Origin: Bremerella sp. P1
GTDB taxonomy: Bacteria > Planctomycetota > Planctomycetia > Pirellulales > Pirellulaceae
Reading direction: 5' to 3'
Assembly: GCF_028748185.1 (NCBI RefSeq)
Contig: NZ_CP118164.1
Location: 4,427,814-4,491,813 of the forward strand
Length of the DNA: 64,000 nt
In this document: piece by piece, positions 42,772 through 51,665 of the stretch
Layout of the letters: each line of letters starts with the position of its first letter
Position numbering within the stretch: the first letter of the stretch is position 1
Notes under the pieces: generated by a model
What the model was told of the DNA's origin: nothing
Databases searched by the model: none
The model's input: only the letters and a program-made list of their open reading frames with translations
Made by a program: the position numbers and the translations under genes

Positions 42772-43473
42772 TCAGAGCGCCCGGATTCGATTCGCCAAAG
42801 ACGGTGGCCGGTCGTACCGTTCGCGCAAACTGTTAACTCGGCTGTCGAAAGTTCGATACCCCCTGAAAGATGACAGCGGGGTTAACGCAAAGCGCGACGT
42901 TTCTGTTAACCGAAAGCTGCTCGGTTCGTGACGGGTCCCTTTTGTTCTGAGGGGGGACCGAGAGAGACTCGAACTCCCGAAGTCTCGCATCTTCAACGAC
43001 TTAGGCGTTTGAGACAACGAGAGTATTGTTACGAAGAGGGTTCCGCACGGGGAGGTCGGCGGATTCGGGCAATTGCGATTATCAAGGCGACACTGTTTGG
43101 CCTCCCTGGCCAATTCGAGCAGGCGACATTCCATCCGTTGGACGTGAGCTTTGTTGAGGCTGCTATCCTTGGTGACAAAGAAAACACACCAATCCCAGAA
43201 GTCCTTGTTGCTATTATGCGCCTTGAGTCGCTCTCGGACAGGATCGCCTTCGCCTACATATACGATCGGTAAGGCACCATCTTCTGGGCGGCCAATGAGA
43301 ACGTAGACACCCGTCCGATCGATCTCCGGTCTACCAAGGGCTTCCTTGATGTTTGATCGATTAAAGACGACGCCAATACCTGTCCAGTTGGACTTCTCTA
43401 CGAGGCGCAAACCGTCTGGATCGCCGTTGGGGACGAAGATGCGGATAGAAAAGGGACGGAGCGTGGATTCCAT
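42772..43473 (-). pseudogene. GIY-YIG nuclease, 3' end replaced at a junction
   Basis: The first about 140 residues are a normal GIY-YIG protein: [26 protein letters not shown], a catalytic-type Arg and a Glu in [12 protein letters not shown]. After CPNPPTS (about 43,050) the reading frame continues for about 95 codons of Ser/Arg-rich, unfamily-like sequence before a stop at 42,772. Relatives usually continue with a further domain. The break coincides with a tRNA-like T-arm on the minus strand (42,957-43,010), so recombination probably removed the natural end. Confidence 0.65.
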
Positions 43474-43554
43474 GGCTCAGTGGATGACTTAAGGTAGCGA
43501 AAACGCAAGTCGGATTGACGGTGAGTACTAGAAATCTGGAGAAGTACCGCTGCC

Positions 43555-43752
43555 TCAATCCTTTCTTACAAGATGATCGGGAACAGTTTCCCACGATCCG
43601 CACTTTCGACCAACAGCACGACGGAACTCGCGGAAAAGTTGGTATTGATCGAATTGTGCTCCAGGGATTGTGCTTTTCACGGCATCTTCAAGAGCTCTCC
43701 GCATTTCAGAGCTGAGGTGATCAACGATATCTTCAATATTTATTTGAGCCAT
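43555..43752 (-). CDS. Small helical protein upstream of GIY-YIG gene
   Basis: A 65-residue protein (INIEDIVDHLSSEMRRALED, then FDQYQLFREFRRAVGRKC) that looks like a small accessory protein or antitoxin. It precedes the GIY-YIG gene on the same strand by 81 bases. Function is unknown. Confidence 0.6.
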   Translation of the reverse strand: MAQINIEDIVDHLSSEMRRALEDAVKSTIPGAQFDQYQLFREFRRAVGRKCGSWETVPDHLVRKD

Positions 43753-43837
43753 CAGTCTATCTCTCTGCGTACGATTTAGAACAAAGATCGTTGCGTTCGG
43801 ATACAGTTACTCGCATTGAACTATTCTATGGACATTC

Positions 43838-44791
43838 TCAAGGCCCTGGCTCAACAAAACGCTTCGACCAAGAAGGTCCAGCTTTTACAGCGATTCCGTC
43901 AATGTTGTATCCCCCTTCTTTGAGCTCATTGGCTATTTCGGAGCAAAGGCTACGGGCCACCTCCCAATTCTCTTTCTCCAACGCTTCAAGGATAATAGGG
44001 TGAATCTTTACGCTCACATCAGTGATGGCTTCGCGTGATTCCACAGTGTTGGGAACCGCTCGCTCGTCTTCACGAACAAATGCCATCGCAAGCTGGTAGT
44101 AGTATCGCCATGCTTCAGGATCGACTTCAACCTTGTAACCGCTGCTATCTTCTAAGCTGTTCTCGTTCATGGGATCCCTCCAAAAAAACGTAATGGCGTC
44201 ACGTCGAAGATAAGTCACTGCCCCAATGTGATAAGACGGAGCAACACCTGAAATGCTGGTAACTCGTAAAGACTGATTCTTTGCCTTTTCTTTTGCGTCG
44301 TCATCTGGAGCACTAACTCGCCCCTTACATTCAAGGACGATCCATTGATTGGTTCCATTGATTTGACCAATAAGATCTGGTCTTGAGCGACCGGACAGCA
44401 TGACATTGAGTTGAGCACGAAATATGTCGAGATGAAGTAGCCACGGAGCGCCGAGTAGTCTCCAGGCAAAAAGCTTTGCGATCACCATCCCAATGAAATA
44501 GTTTACCGCTCCTTTCTCAGTCGGGTCGAGATGCTTTGCGGCTGGAGTCCTGCGAAGTTGCGTTGAGTTCTGGCTGGTCTGTTCCAGTGCCATTCGTAAC
44601 ATTGACCAGCGGAAGATAACTTCATAGAACGATGAACGGCCGTGCGCGATTACATGGAACCAATCAGGGCGACCAATTGTGATAGCTGCCCAAAGTATCT
44701 CATCCCATTCGACCGAAAGAATTTGCGTGCCGTTTGTGACCGGGCCTAAATTCGGAAAATCTTCGGAGAGATAGCTGATTTGAAGTGGCAT
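43838..44791 (-). CDS. PD-(D/E)XK-like nuclease candidate
   Basis: A 317-residue protein with a nuclease-like core: RPDLIGQINGTNQWIVLECKGR, which gives the D-(x)n-ExK pattern of PD-(D/E)XK enzymes. Helical regions surround it. It is AT-richer than phage genes. The start is the ATG at 44791; the longer form from 44863 would include a TATATATC stretch that looks more like a promoter. Placed beside a GIY-YIG gene, it may be part of a restriction or defence island. Function is inferred from one motif. Confidence 0.6.
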   Translation of the reverse strand: MPLQISYLSEDFPNLGPVTNGTQILSVEWDEILWAAITIGRPDWFHVIAHGRSSFYEVIFRWSMLRMALEQTSQNSTQLRRTPAAKHLDPTEKGAVNYFIGMVIAKLFAWRLLGAPWLLHLDIFRAQLNVMLSGRSRPDLIGQINGTNQWIVLECKGRVSAPDDDAKEKAKNQSLRVTSISGVAPSYHIGAVTYLRRDAITFFWRDPMNENSLEDSSGYKVEVDPEAWRYYYQLAMAFVREDERAVPNTVESREAITDVSVKIHPIILEALEKENWEVARSLCSEIANELKEGGYNIDGIAVKAGPSWSKRFVEPGP

Positions 44792-44929
44792 TGGGTTGGG
44801 TGCAAATAAGGTAAGTCGAGAAGACTGGTCATGGAGTGGCGAGCATATAGCTGATATATACACTACGATGATATGCAGATGCCAGCACTAAAATGAATCT
44901 ACGCCTTACTTGTCTCTAGCAAGGGCATC

Positions 44930-45015
44930 ACTTTATTGAAAAAGGACCTTTCTCGTAAATTGCCTGCGAAAAGAGATTCTCCTCCTGAATATTCGGCGCC
45001 AATTGCGCCTGACGG
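44930..45015 (-). pseudogene. Remnant of recombinase-associated HTH gene
   Basis: Read on the minus strand, this stretch gives QLAPNIQEENLF, almost the same as LQLAPDIQEEILF in the intact protein at 46311-46688. No other part of the gene survives, so it is a decayed relic of an earlier recombinase cassette. Confidence 0.6.
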
Positions 45016-45366
45016 TGGCTATCGAGTCAATTGTCGACTGTCGGCTCGTTCTAGGGCGTGAATGAAGCTTGCCGATTCGACGGGGCTAAGACCATTGCAG
45101 GGACGGCGTGGTTTGATCCAAATGGCCTACAAGAATCATCGCATCACGATTGTTCACGTCCATATTTTGAATCGAAGTGGCCGACGCGTCGGCCCGATGT
45201 GTATTAGGCAGGGATTCCTTATCACGCACCAATAGATATGACAATAGAGCAATCTACAGCTACAATTCGACTTACAAAGTGAACCACCTGCGTGTTAGGT
45301 TGCACATTCGCGGCCCAAAGGTGGTGGGCAGGATTTTTCTATAAACAAACTAGCACAAACAGTCCG
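45016..45366. other. Non-coding, AT-richer stretch
   Basis: No gene, terminator or clear repeat is seen. It joins a recombinase relic to an unrecognised gene. Its base composition is lower in GC than both prophage elements. Confidence 0.35.
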
Positions 45367-46149
45367 ATGCGCATACGAATAGGCAATGGCGAATTTGGCG
45401 AAGTTTATCACGCGGCGTGTGCTTACATATTGGATGAAACCGTCACTGTGGAATTCGAGGACTTTGCCGCGGGACAAGAGTTCTTCAATGCTTTTGTCGT
45501 CGGCGACCCCCGAGACCATCTGGCAGGCGAAGAAGTGGCCCATCCAGGCGAAACCGCGAATGTGATACGCGACGCCTACTACGAAGGATGCTTGGACGAG
45601 GTGTCGACTGAAATCTTGCAGCGTGCCCAAGATGAGAATTGGGTGCTTCCACCACAATTCAACACGCTGATGACAAAAGAACCAAAGGTATTACTGTGGC
45701 ACCGAAACAAGACGTATAAAGCTCATCGAAATTCAACGGCCGAGCTAATTCGTCAATTGGCAGACCTTTGTCGAATGCGTGGTACAAAGCCAATTCTAAT
45801 TGGCCCGGACTCTTTCGATACCACATGCTACGAACTCGGTGAATTTTGGACGCATGAATTCTTCAATGAACATTCCATCGCCAAGCAATTGTGGTCGATC
45901 GATCAAGTTTTCAGGGGCGGCAGTGCTCTCGCCAACGTTGGGGTGATGAGCGGTGCGATGGACGGCATACCAATGTTTTTCGGACACAAGACAGTTTTTC
46001 TCGCGCGTCACCGCGACGCTACTCCGAGAATGCAAAAAGTGGCCGGAAGCGTACCTAATCTGATTTGGCAGCAGATTGAGTTCTCTGGAAACCTTGCGAC
46101 ACTAAATGATAGTGATCTCGCCGCTATCGAACGACTTATTTGGTGCTAA
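45367..46149 (+). CDS. Unrecognised protein, possibly glycosyltransferase-like
   Basis: A 260-residue protein. Its C-terminal half has KVLLWHRNKTYKAHRNS, LIRQLADLCRMRGTKPILIG and NVGVMSGAMDGIPMFFGHKTVFLA, which recalls the donor half of GT-B glycosyltransferases, but no diagnostic motif is present. The start at ATG 45367 is uncertain since there is no clear ribosome site. It stands alone between the recombinase relic and element B and is AT-rich, which suggests transfer. Confidence 0.45.
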   Translation: MRIRIGNGEFGEVYHAACAYILDETVTVEFEDFAAGQEFFNAFVVGDPRDHLAGEEVAHPGETANVIRDAYYEGCLDEVSTEILQRAQDENWVLPPQFNTLMTKEPKVLLWHRNKTYKAHRNSTAELIRQLADLCRMRGTKPILIGPDSFDTTCYELGEFWTHEFFNEHSIAKQLWSIDQVFRGGSALANVGVMSGAMDGIPMFFGHKTVFLARHRDATPRMQKVAGSVPNLIWQQIEFSGNLATLNDSDLAAIERLIWC

Positions 46150-46310
46150 TAGATCGCTGGACCGCAGTGGCCGATCCAGCAGGATTTCGGCTGGTACGCG
46201 GATTGGCAGCCACTGGGGCATCTCAGACAGTGTCTTGCCAATTAATTGGCTGATCATTGCGATGCCCGCCTTTCAAAACGCGTGAGGTGGGAGTGTCCTA
46301 GTTTAACTGG

Positions 46311-46688
46311 CTACTGCAATATCTCTTTCCATTTCCACCGCTGTATCTTCCAATCTACAAACGCCGCAATCGACCTCAGATCCCGCTCCGTTACCGGATC
46401 CCGCCCGCGCTCAGTCATCGGCAAGAACAGAATCTCTTCCTGAATATCGGGCGCCAACTGCAACAGATTCATGATCTGCGTCAACCTAGCTCGGGTGACG
46501 TGACCAACCCGCGCCAGTTCGGCCTGGTCGGTAACCTCACCGCTCTGAATCAAATGGTCGAGTCGAATCGCCAACGCCATGAGCCGGGCCACACGTGGCA
46601 CACGACCGCCCTTAGTTGAAGGTCTTGCATTGCGCTTTCTTTCGCGTCCACGCGCATTGAAATCCACCTTCCGCTTAATCGTGGTCAT
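46311..46688 (-). CDS. Recombinase-associated HTH protein
   Basis: A 125-residue basic protein with an Arg/Lys-rich N-terminus and a HTH region (QAELARVGHVTRARLTQIMNL) followed by LAPDIQEEILFLP. This family regularly lies just downstream of large serine recombinases with a four-base overlap, as here. It may direct or regulate recombination. Two degraded relatives exist in the window (33.8 and 44.9 kb). Confidence 0.75.
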   Translation of the reverse strand: MTTIKRKVDFNARGRERKRNARPSTKGGRVPRVARLMALAIRLDHLIQSGEVTDQAELARVGHVTRARLTQIMNLLQLAPDIQEEILFLPMTERGRDPVTERDLRSIAAFVDWKIQRWKWKEILQ

Positions 46689-48244
46689 ACCGCCACCTCC
46701 TCTCGATTTGGTAACTCACCAGCCAATGCCCGAATCCCGCTGGGCCGAAAAGTTATCGATACGTTCCCCGCATCACCGTCGTACTCAATCCGCTCAATCA
46801 AGAGCTCGACAATCCGAATCTGTTCGTGCGGCTCCAGGCATTGCCATACGACGTCGAAGTCGGCCAAAGCTGCAGTGACCTCGGTCTCGTCAATTAGATC
46901 GCTAGCGAGCGTGGCCAACTCGTTCTCAACTTCAGTCAGCCGTCGCTCTGCATCACCGATCCGGTCGTGAGCGATTACCAGCCGTGAGTCGCCAGGACCA
47001 ACCGTCGCGGCCACCTGCGCTAGTTCTGCGTGGTAGTCGCGTAGTTCGCCCCGAAGGTCGTTGCGTTCGACTGTTAGCCGCTGGGATTGGTTTTCCATCT
47101 GAATGCGTGCTTCTTTCAACGTCGCTTCGATCACCTGGGGATCGCGCCCGATCGCCTTGATCTCTTCGACAATGAACCGCTCAATTTCACCTGCGGGGAT
47201 CGATGGGGCAGGGCAGTGTTTCCAACCTCGTTTCTGAGCCCTTTGGCAGACGTAGTACCGATAGAGGCGGCTTCCTTTCTTCTGCGAGTAGGAATGGCTC
47301 ATCCCACAATTACAGGCCGCACATCTCAGGATCCCCCGTAGCAGGGCCTTGTGCTTGTTCCGAACCGCCCTGCCTCCACTCCGGCCATTCTTCTGCAGCA
47401 GCTTTTGAACTTTATCGAACGTCTCCGGATCAATAATCGCGTCCTGCTCGCCTTCGTGGACCTCCTTCTTGTAGCGAACCTTGCCGATGTAGATCACGCT
47501 GGTCAGCAGGGCGTACAGCGACCCCTTATCGAAGCGTCGACCACCTCGTTCGGTTCCGCGTTTCGTTTTCCATAGCTTGTTCCGCCAACCGCGATTGTGG
47601 AGTTCCTGAGCCACATCGAGCAGGGATTGCCGTTCCAGGTACATCCCGAAGATATCTTGAACCCGTCGTGCTTCGGCCTCGTTTATGACTAACTTCGTGT
47701 TCTCAACGTTGTACCCCAGGATCGGCGTCCCACCGGACCATTTGCCCTTCCGGCGTGCCGCGGCCATTTTGTCTCGGGTACGTTCCGAAATCATCTCACG
47801 TTCAAATTGGGCGAAACTTAGAAGTACGTTGAGGACCAGCCGCCCCATTGAGGAAGCCGTGTTGAAGGCCTGGGTCACGCTGACGAAGGAAACCTCGTGC
47901 TTGTCGAAGACCTCCATGATCCGTGAGAAGTCGAGCAGGCTACGGCTGAGGCGATCGACTTTATAAACCACCACGCAGTTTACCTTCCCCGATTCGATAT
48001 CCGCCAAGAGCCGCCGGAGGGCAGGGCGTTCCATATTGGCCCCAGTGAAGCCACCGTCGTCGTATTGGTCCGGAAGACATACCCACCCCTCGTGCATTTG
48101 GCTCTTGATGTAGGCCTCACCCGCTTCCCGTTGGGCATCGAGGGTGTTGAAGTCCTGATCGAGACCCTCCTCCGTCGATTTTCTTGTGTAAATCGCACAC
48201 CGGATCACCTTGGGTTTCGACGGTGGTTTAACGCGTTTGTTCAT
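46685..48244 (-). CDS. Large serine recombinase
   Basis: A 519-residue site-specific recombinase. The catalytic domain has CAIYTRKSTEEG (nucleophile Ser 23), then VYKVDRLSRSLLDF and FAQFEREMISERTRDK. The recombinase domain (about 190-290) and a zinc ribbon (CAACNCGMSHSY, later YVCQRAQKRGWKHC) follow, with a coiled coil (about 380-460). It probably integrates and excises element B. It is intact and overlaps both neighbours by ATGA, which supports one transcript. Confidence 0.9.
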   Translation of the reverse strand: MNKRVKPPSKPKVIRCAIYTRKSTEEGLDQDFNTLDAQREAGEAYIKSQMHEGWVCLPDQYDDGGFTGANMERPALRRLLADIESGKVNCVVVYKVDRLSRSLLDFSRIMEVFDKHEVSFVSVTQAFNTASSMGRLVLNVLLSFAQFEREMISERTRDKMAAARRKGKWSGGTPILGYNVENTKLVINEAEARRVQDIFGMYLERQSLLDVAQELHNRGWRNKLWKTKRGTERGGRRFDKGSLYALLTSVIYIGKVRYKKEVHEGEQDAIIDPETFDKVQKLLQKNGRSGGRAVRNKHKALLRGILRCAACNCGMSHSYSQKKGSRLYRYYVCQRAQKRGWKHCPAPSIPAGEIERFIVEEIKAIGRDPQVIEATLKEARIQMENQSQRLTVERNDLRGELRDYHAELAQVAATVGPGDSRLVIAHDRIGDAERRLTEVENELATLASDLIDETEVTAALADFDVVWQCLEPHEQIRIVELLIERIEYDGDAGNVSITFRPSGIRALAGELPNREEVAV

Positions 48245-48738
48245 TTACCACCTCTGTTCTTACGAAGGCCAAAGAAGTGAAAACCGTTCCAGTGTTTGCC
48301 GGTGACCGCCTTGGCAACCGCGGTGAGCGATTTGTAGCGTTCGCCTTCCCATTCGAAACCGTCGGCCAGGACTGCTACTCGGATCGTGTTACCTTTGTAC
48401 ACACGCTGTAGGAGCATGCCTGGAAGGAGGTGTGTACTTAGTGGGGTCTTTGTTGGGGAGGATATGGTCTGTACCTCAGACATAGGTTTCGGTTTCTTCG
48501 CCCGAGGCATGGTGACGCGGAGATCGGCGTCATTGGCCAGTTCCATCGCACGGCGCCGGGCACGTTCGGAGAGGCCACCTTCCGCATTGGCTTGCATCCG
48601 CCAGGCGATCCGTTTGATCAGCCATTGCTTGTGCCTGCCGTTGGTCGGCTCGCCGAAGACGTCGTCGTACTTCTCCCGCAGCTGGTTGACGGTCATCCGC
48701 TCCATGGCAGCGACCTCTTTGTCGATGTTCAAAGACAT
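48241..48738 (-). CDS. DUF2924 protein
   Basis: A 165-residue protein. The N-terminus has LREKYDDVFGEPTNGRHKQWLIKRIAW in consecutive segments and the C-terminus reads LLPGMLLQRVYKGNTIRVAVL, then KSLTAVAKAVTGKHWNGFHFF, the DUF2924 signature. This family is nearly always next to a serine recombinase and is suspected to bind DNA or assist recombination. It overlaps the recombinase start by four bases. Confidence 0.85.
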   Translation of the reverse strand: MSLNIDKEVAAMERMTVNQLREKYDDVFGEPTNGRHKQWLIKRIAWRMQANAEGGLSERARRRAMELANDADLRVTMPRAKKPKPMSEVQTISSPTKTPLSTHLLPGMLLQRVYKGNTIRVAVLADGFEWEGERYKSLTAVAKAVTGKHWNGFHFFGLRKNRGGK

Positions 48739-48959
48739 GCATCTTCTCCTGGGTTGAGAGTTTGGTAGTCAACAGGAGTGTCCAGAGAGCGGGATCGTGC
48801 GACGGAACTCAAGCGGTCGTCGGGATAAGTTTCCGAGTTCGATGGGAGAGTTTGCCGATGGCGCAAGACACCTCGAGCCAAGAGGCAAACGATCTCTGCC
48901 CGACGTTGGTCTGGTGTCGATTCTTCGGGCGATAGGTACGACCGCACGACGACCTCCAT
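48729..48959 (-). CDS. Small protein at head of recombinase cassette
   Basis: A 76-residue protein (STPDQRRAEIVCLLARGVLRHRQ then a polar tail). Such a short helical protein often opens the DUF2924-recombinase cassette. It overlaps the DUF2924 gene by 10 bases. An alternative start is the TTG at 48971. Confidence 0.6.
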   Translation of the reverse strand: MEVVVRSYLSPEESTPDQRRAEIVCLLARGVLRHRQTLPSNSETYPDDRLSSVARSRSLDTPVDYQTLNPGEDACL

Positions 48960-49366
48960 TTCTTTGTTCAACGGTTAACAAGTAGATTTCCCTACCCCGT
49001 TAACAACCCAGTCGCGACTCGAAATGACGAAAGAAGGCCCGAAAAAATCGATGCGGAACTTTTCAGATAAAAAGGGTTGTGCCTGCTAGCGGTGTTGATA
49101 TGATAGGACTCGCTACATGGACATCTGTCCACTCTAGAGGTTGTCCGGTGCCGGGACGAACGGGCTCCGGGGATATCTGCGGCTCTCCCCGTTTCAATGC
49201 CGCACGCATCCATGGCACGCGCGTCCGCGCTGCTTTCTTTGCCTGATCAATTCGATTTAGTCGCACTGCGTACATGATGTTCTTGAGGCATCTTCGTTGC
49301 GCGCTGGGACAATACGCGCTGAGGCAAGGGAACGCCTGTGTCGATGGAATGAGGGTATTTGGCATT
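48960..49366. other. Divergent intergenic region
   Basis: It separates the minus-strand recombinase cassette from the plus-strand unknown operon and must hold both promoters. GTTAACAA occurs twice 26 bases apart (near 48.98 and 49.00 kb), a possible operator or half-site. An open frame running into this region upstream of 49367 is not convincing as coding. Confidence 0.4.
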
Positions 49367-50620
49367 ATGGCAACACGACCCTTTTCGCTGTTAACCACTT
49401 TGCGGATGGTTCCGAACCGTCTATTGCGGGAATATCTGGTCAGACTTGGGCATGTCGAGTTTGTGACGGAGTGGGATGGGGAGAAAGAACGAGATGTTGG
49501 TCCGGTCTTCAAGTACGTTCAGTTGCTCGACGACCGAGAGCGAGATGAAATCGAGAGCGGTTTGCACAGCGTGTCCGATCTTGCATCGGATGCAGGACTG
49601 ACCGCTCTTTTCCAAGCGGCTAGAGACTACAGTCTGTCTGAATTGGTGAATGAAGCACCTGAGGAACTCGGGATCTGGGGCCGGACGATGTGGATCTGGT
49701 TGCACTATCCCGGCATCTTCGACAAAGGCCAGATCCTTTTCCAAATCGATCAGATGTCGTTTTGGCGGAAGCGAACAGACTTGCCCAACAATGGTTCACC
49801 AGACACTTCCGATCCGGCGCTCGAGAATCTGAAGGAAGAGATCACGGACCTACTTCGCGAACAGGGCCGTGGCAAAGACTGCACGATTGACTGGCTCAGA
49901 CGTGGCGACGTGTTTTACTTCTTTGCCTATCCCGACGACTTCGTATCGAGCGTCTTGGTGCACGACAAGGAGGGGCACCTCGCACCCAAGTCGATCCGGA
50001 CAACCTTATCGATCGTGTTCGCGTACGATCCGAAACACGAGTCGCTCGAGCTATTTGCGAAAGGGCTGCACAAACCGGTTAAGGAACGCCTGGAGAAGAT
50101 CTTCGCCAAGTCGATCTTGCACTGGAAACTCAATGACTATGACCCGGACGCTGCATACGATCTCGATCGGCTGAAGTATGTATTTGATGGCCTGAACGTT
50201 GAGCCCGCGGATAAGGTTAGTGTACGGATCCGCAAGCTGCGTCTCTCTAGCCTCGTCGACGGAAGGGAAGTTGAAATCAAGATCGATGACGCCGATCCAA
50301 AGGACACCATTGGTAAAGCGATCCAAGAGGTTATCCAGATTGAGGAGAGGCCGCTCTCTCAATGGCAGGTGACACGCGCATCGTTCTGCTTCATCTTCCA
50401 CCCAATGGATGGTCGCAAACATGGCCGACAAAGTTTTGACATTGGATATCCACGTTCATGTTCATTGCGAAACGCTCGTCCAGAACGCGTCGAGTTGATT
50501 CAGAAGTACCTCAAGAAGTGGGATGTCGACCTTGCAGATCCTCCTAAATACGCTGCTGTCTCGGTGGGAGAGTGTGACGCCAGTTTTTCAGGCTTCCGAG
50601 ACGATCCGCTGGAAGAGTGA
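49367..50620 (+). CDS. Unrecognised protein A of a two-gene operon
   Basis: A 417-residue protein with no domain I can name. It has a basic N-terminal helix (VPNRLLREYLVRLGHVEF), an aromatic central stretch (TMWIWLHYPGIFDKGQ, DVFYFFAYPDDF) and a beta-rich C-terminal half (KVSVRIRKLRLSSLVDGREVEI). It has no membrane segment or signal peptide, so it should be cytoplasmic. It overlaps the next gene by 98 bases in another frame, assuming the start chosen there. It lies in a typical cargo position beside a recombinase, so accessory or defence roles are possible but unproven. Confidence 0.55.
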   Translation: MATRPFSLLTTLRMVPNRLLREYLVRLGHVEFVTEWDGEKERDVGPVFKYVQLLDDRERDEIESGLHSVSDLASDAGLTALFQAARDYSLSELVNEAPEELGIWGRTMWIWLHYPGIFDKGQILFQIDQMSFWRKRTDLPNNGSPDTSDPALENLKEEITDLLREQGRGKDCTIDWLRRGDVFYFFAYPDDFVSSVLVHDKEGHLAPKSIRTTLSIVFAYDPKHESLELFAKGLHKPVKERLEKIFAKSILHWKLNDYDPDAAYDLDRLKYVFDGLNVEPADKVSVRIRKLRLSSLVDGREVEIKIDDADPKDTIGKAIQEVIQIEERPLSQWQVTRASFCFIFHPMDGRKHGRQSFDIGYPRSCSLRNARPERVELIQKYLKKWDVDLADPPKYAAVSVGECDASFSGFRDDPLEE

Positions 50621-51485
50621 CGATTGGGCCTTCGTTGAACAGCACAAACTCCTTCGTGAAATCGAGCCTGCTGGTTCAGCCAACTGCAGTGATTGTAGTC
50701 GCCGCTACGAGGTGGAGTACATCTCCGATCGAGCCGGAAATCGCAATGGCTACATCAACTGCGGAGACTGTGGCCTAGAACGCGTCGATCCAGATCGACT
50801 CAAGCAATGGGAGATTGATACGAATGCCATGCTGCGCGCCTTATTCGGTGGTCTAAAGTTGTCGCTGGAAGAGCAGGTACCGGACTACCTGTGGAAGGTC
50901 GGGCGAGCCAATTGGGCGGGATCTTCGCGTCGAGTGTGGTTCGTTCGATCGTTTCCTGGTCACCATCGTGATGCCGTGGAGATCTTGAAGAGGAACAAGA
51001 AGGCGATCGTGTTCGCGCCGACTCAGAGCGGTTCAACCCAGTGGCATGAAGTTGCGGGCAGTTTGGTTGTCCCGCTCGATAGGGTAGCTTCGACCAAGGC
51101 TGCCAAGCTGGTGCTCAATGTCGAGGAGATTGAAGGATGGGTCAAAGATGCTTGGCCAACGTCGAAAGGGTCGAAGAACGCAACACCCAAAAGACGAGGA
51201 TCCCGTCTCAATAGTATCGCCAAGTTGCGAAAGGCCTTGATTGAGCATGTTTTTAACGCTCGGGAGCACGCATATTCCACGAAGGAAATTACCGGGACGC
51301 CAAGGTTACTTCCGCGTCCTCAACAGAAGGAACTCGCCAAGCAGCTCGACATGACGACGTCAGACGTCAATCGAGCCCTAAAGGATGATGATGCGGTCGA
51401 GCTCAGAATCTACTGGGAACTTGCCTTGGATGTGGACCAAGTAATGTCGTTCGCTGGGCCTATTACTCGAGGACGCAAAACCTAG
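50523..51485 (+). CDS. Unrecognised zinc-ribbon protein B of a two-gene operon
   Basis: A 320-residue protein. Four cysteines form CSDCSRRYEVEYIS and YINCGDCG, a treble-clef-like zinc ribbon near residues 50-85. The middle has no known motif. The C-terminal part includes ITGTPRLLPRPQQKELAKQLDMTTSDVNRALKD, a HTH-like stretch. DNA or RNA binding is likely. The start overlaps protein A by 98 bases; an internal start is possible. The operon ends in an intrinsic terminator. Confidence 0.55.
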   Translation: MSTLQILLNTLLSRWESVTPVFQASETIRWKSDDWAFVEQHKLLREIEPAGSANCSDCSRRYEVEYISDRAGNRNGYINCGDCGLERVDPDRLKQWEIDTNAMLRALFGGLKLSLEEQVPDYLWKVGRANWAGSSRRVWFVRSFPGHHRDAVEILKRNKKAIVFAPTQSGSTQWHEVAGSLVVPLDRVASTKAAKLVLNVEEIEGWVKDAWPTSKGSKNATPKRRGSRLNSIAKLRKALIEHVFNAREHAYSTKEITGTPRLLPRPQQKELAKQLDMTTSDVNRALKDDDAVELRIYWELALDVDQVMSFAGPITRGRKT

Positions 51486-51486
51486 A

Positions 51487-51521
51487 AATTGCAGTTTGCT
51501 TGATTTTGTGCAACTGCAATT
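51487..51521 (+). promoter_or_regulatory. Hairpin or operator after the unknown operon
   Basis: AATTGCAGTTTGC (51487-51499) is nearly the reverse complement of GCAACTGCAATT (51510-51521). A third partial copy (AAACTGCAAAT) follows. It could be a processing hairpin or repressor site for the operon. Confidence 0.4.
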
Positions 51522-51543
51522 CGAACAATTGGAAACTGCAAAT

Positions 51544-51584
51544 GCCTGCGGGGTAGCGACTTAGGTCGAGCCGCAGGCTTTTTT
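51544..51584 (+). terminator. Rho-independent terminator
   Basis: GCCTGCGG (51544-51551) pairs with CCGCAGGC (51571-51578), then six T residues. It ends the transcript of the unknown operon before the sigma-like gene. Confidence 0.8.
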
Positions 51585-51665
51585 GTTCGATTTGCTGCAA
51601 TTCCGCCGGGGGTTGTCATCGCAAGTTTCGCGGTGGCAATCACCCTCGACATGGAGATTGCAGAA

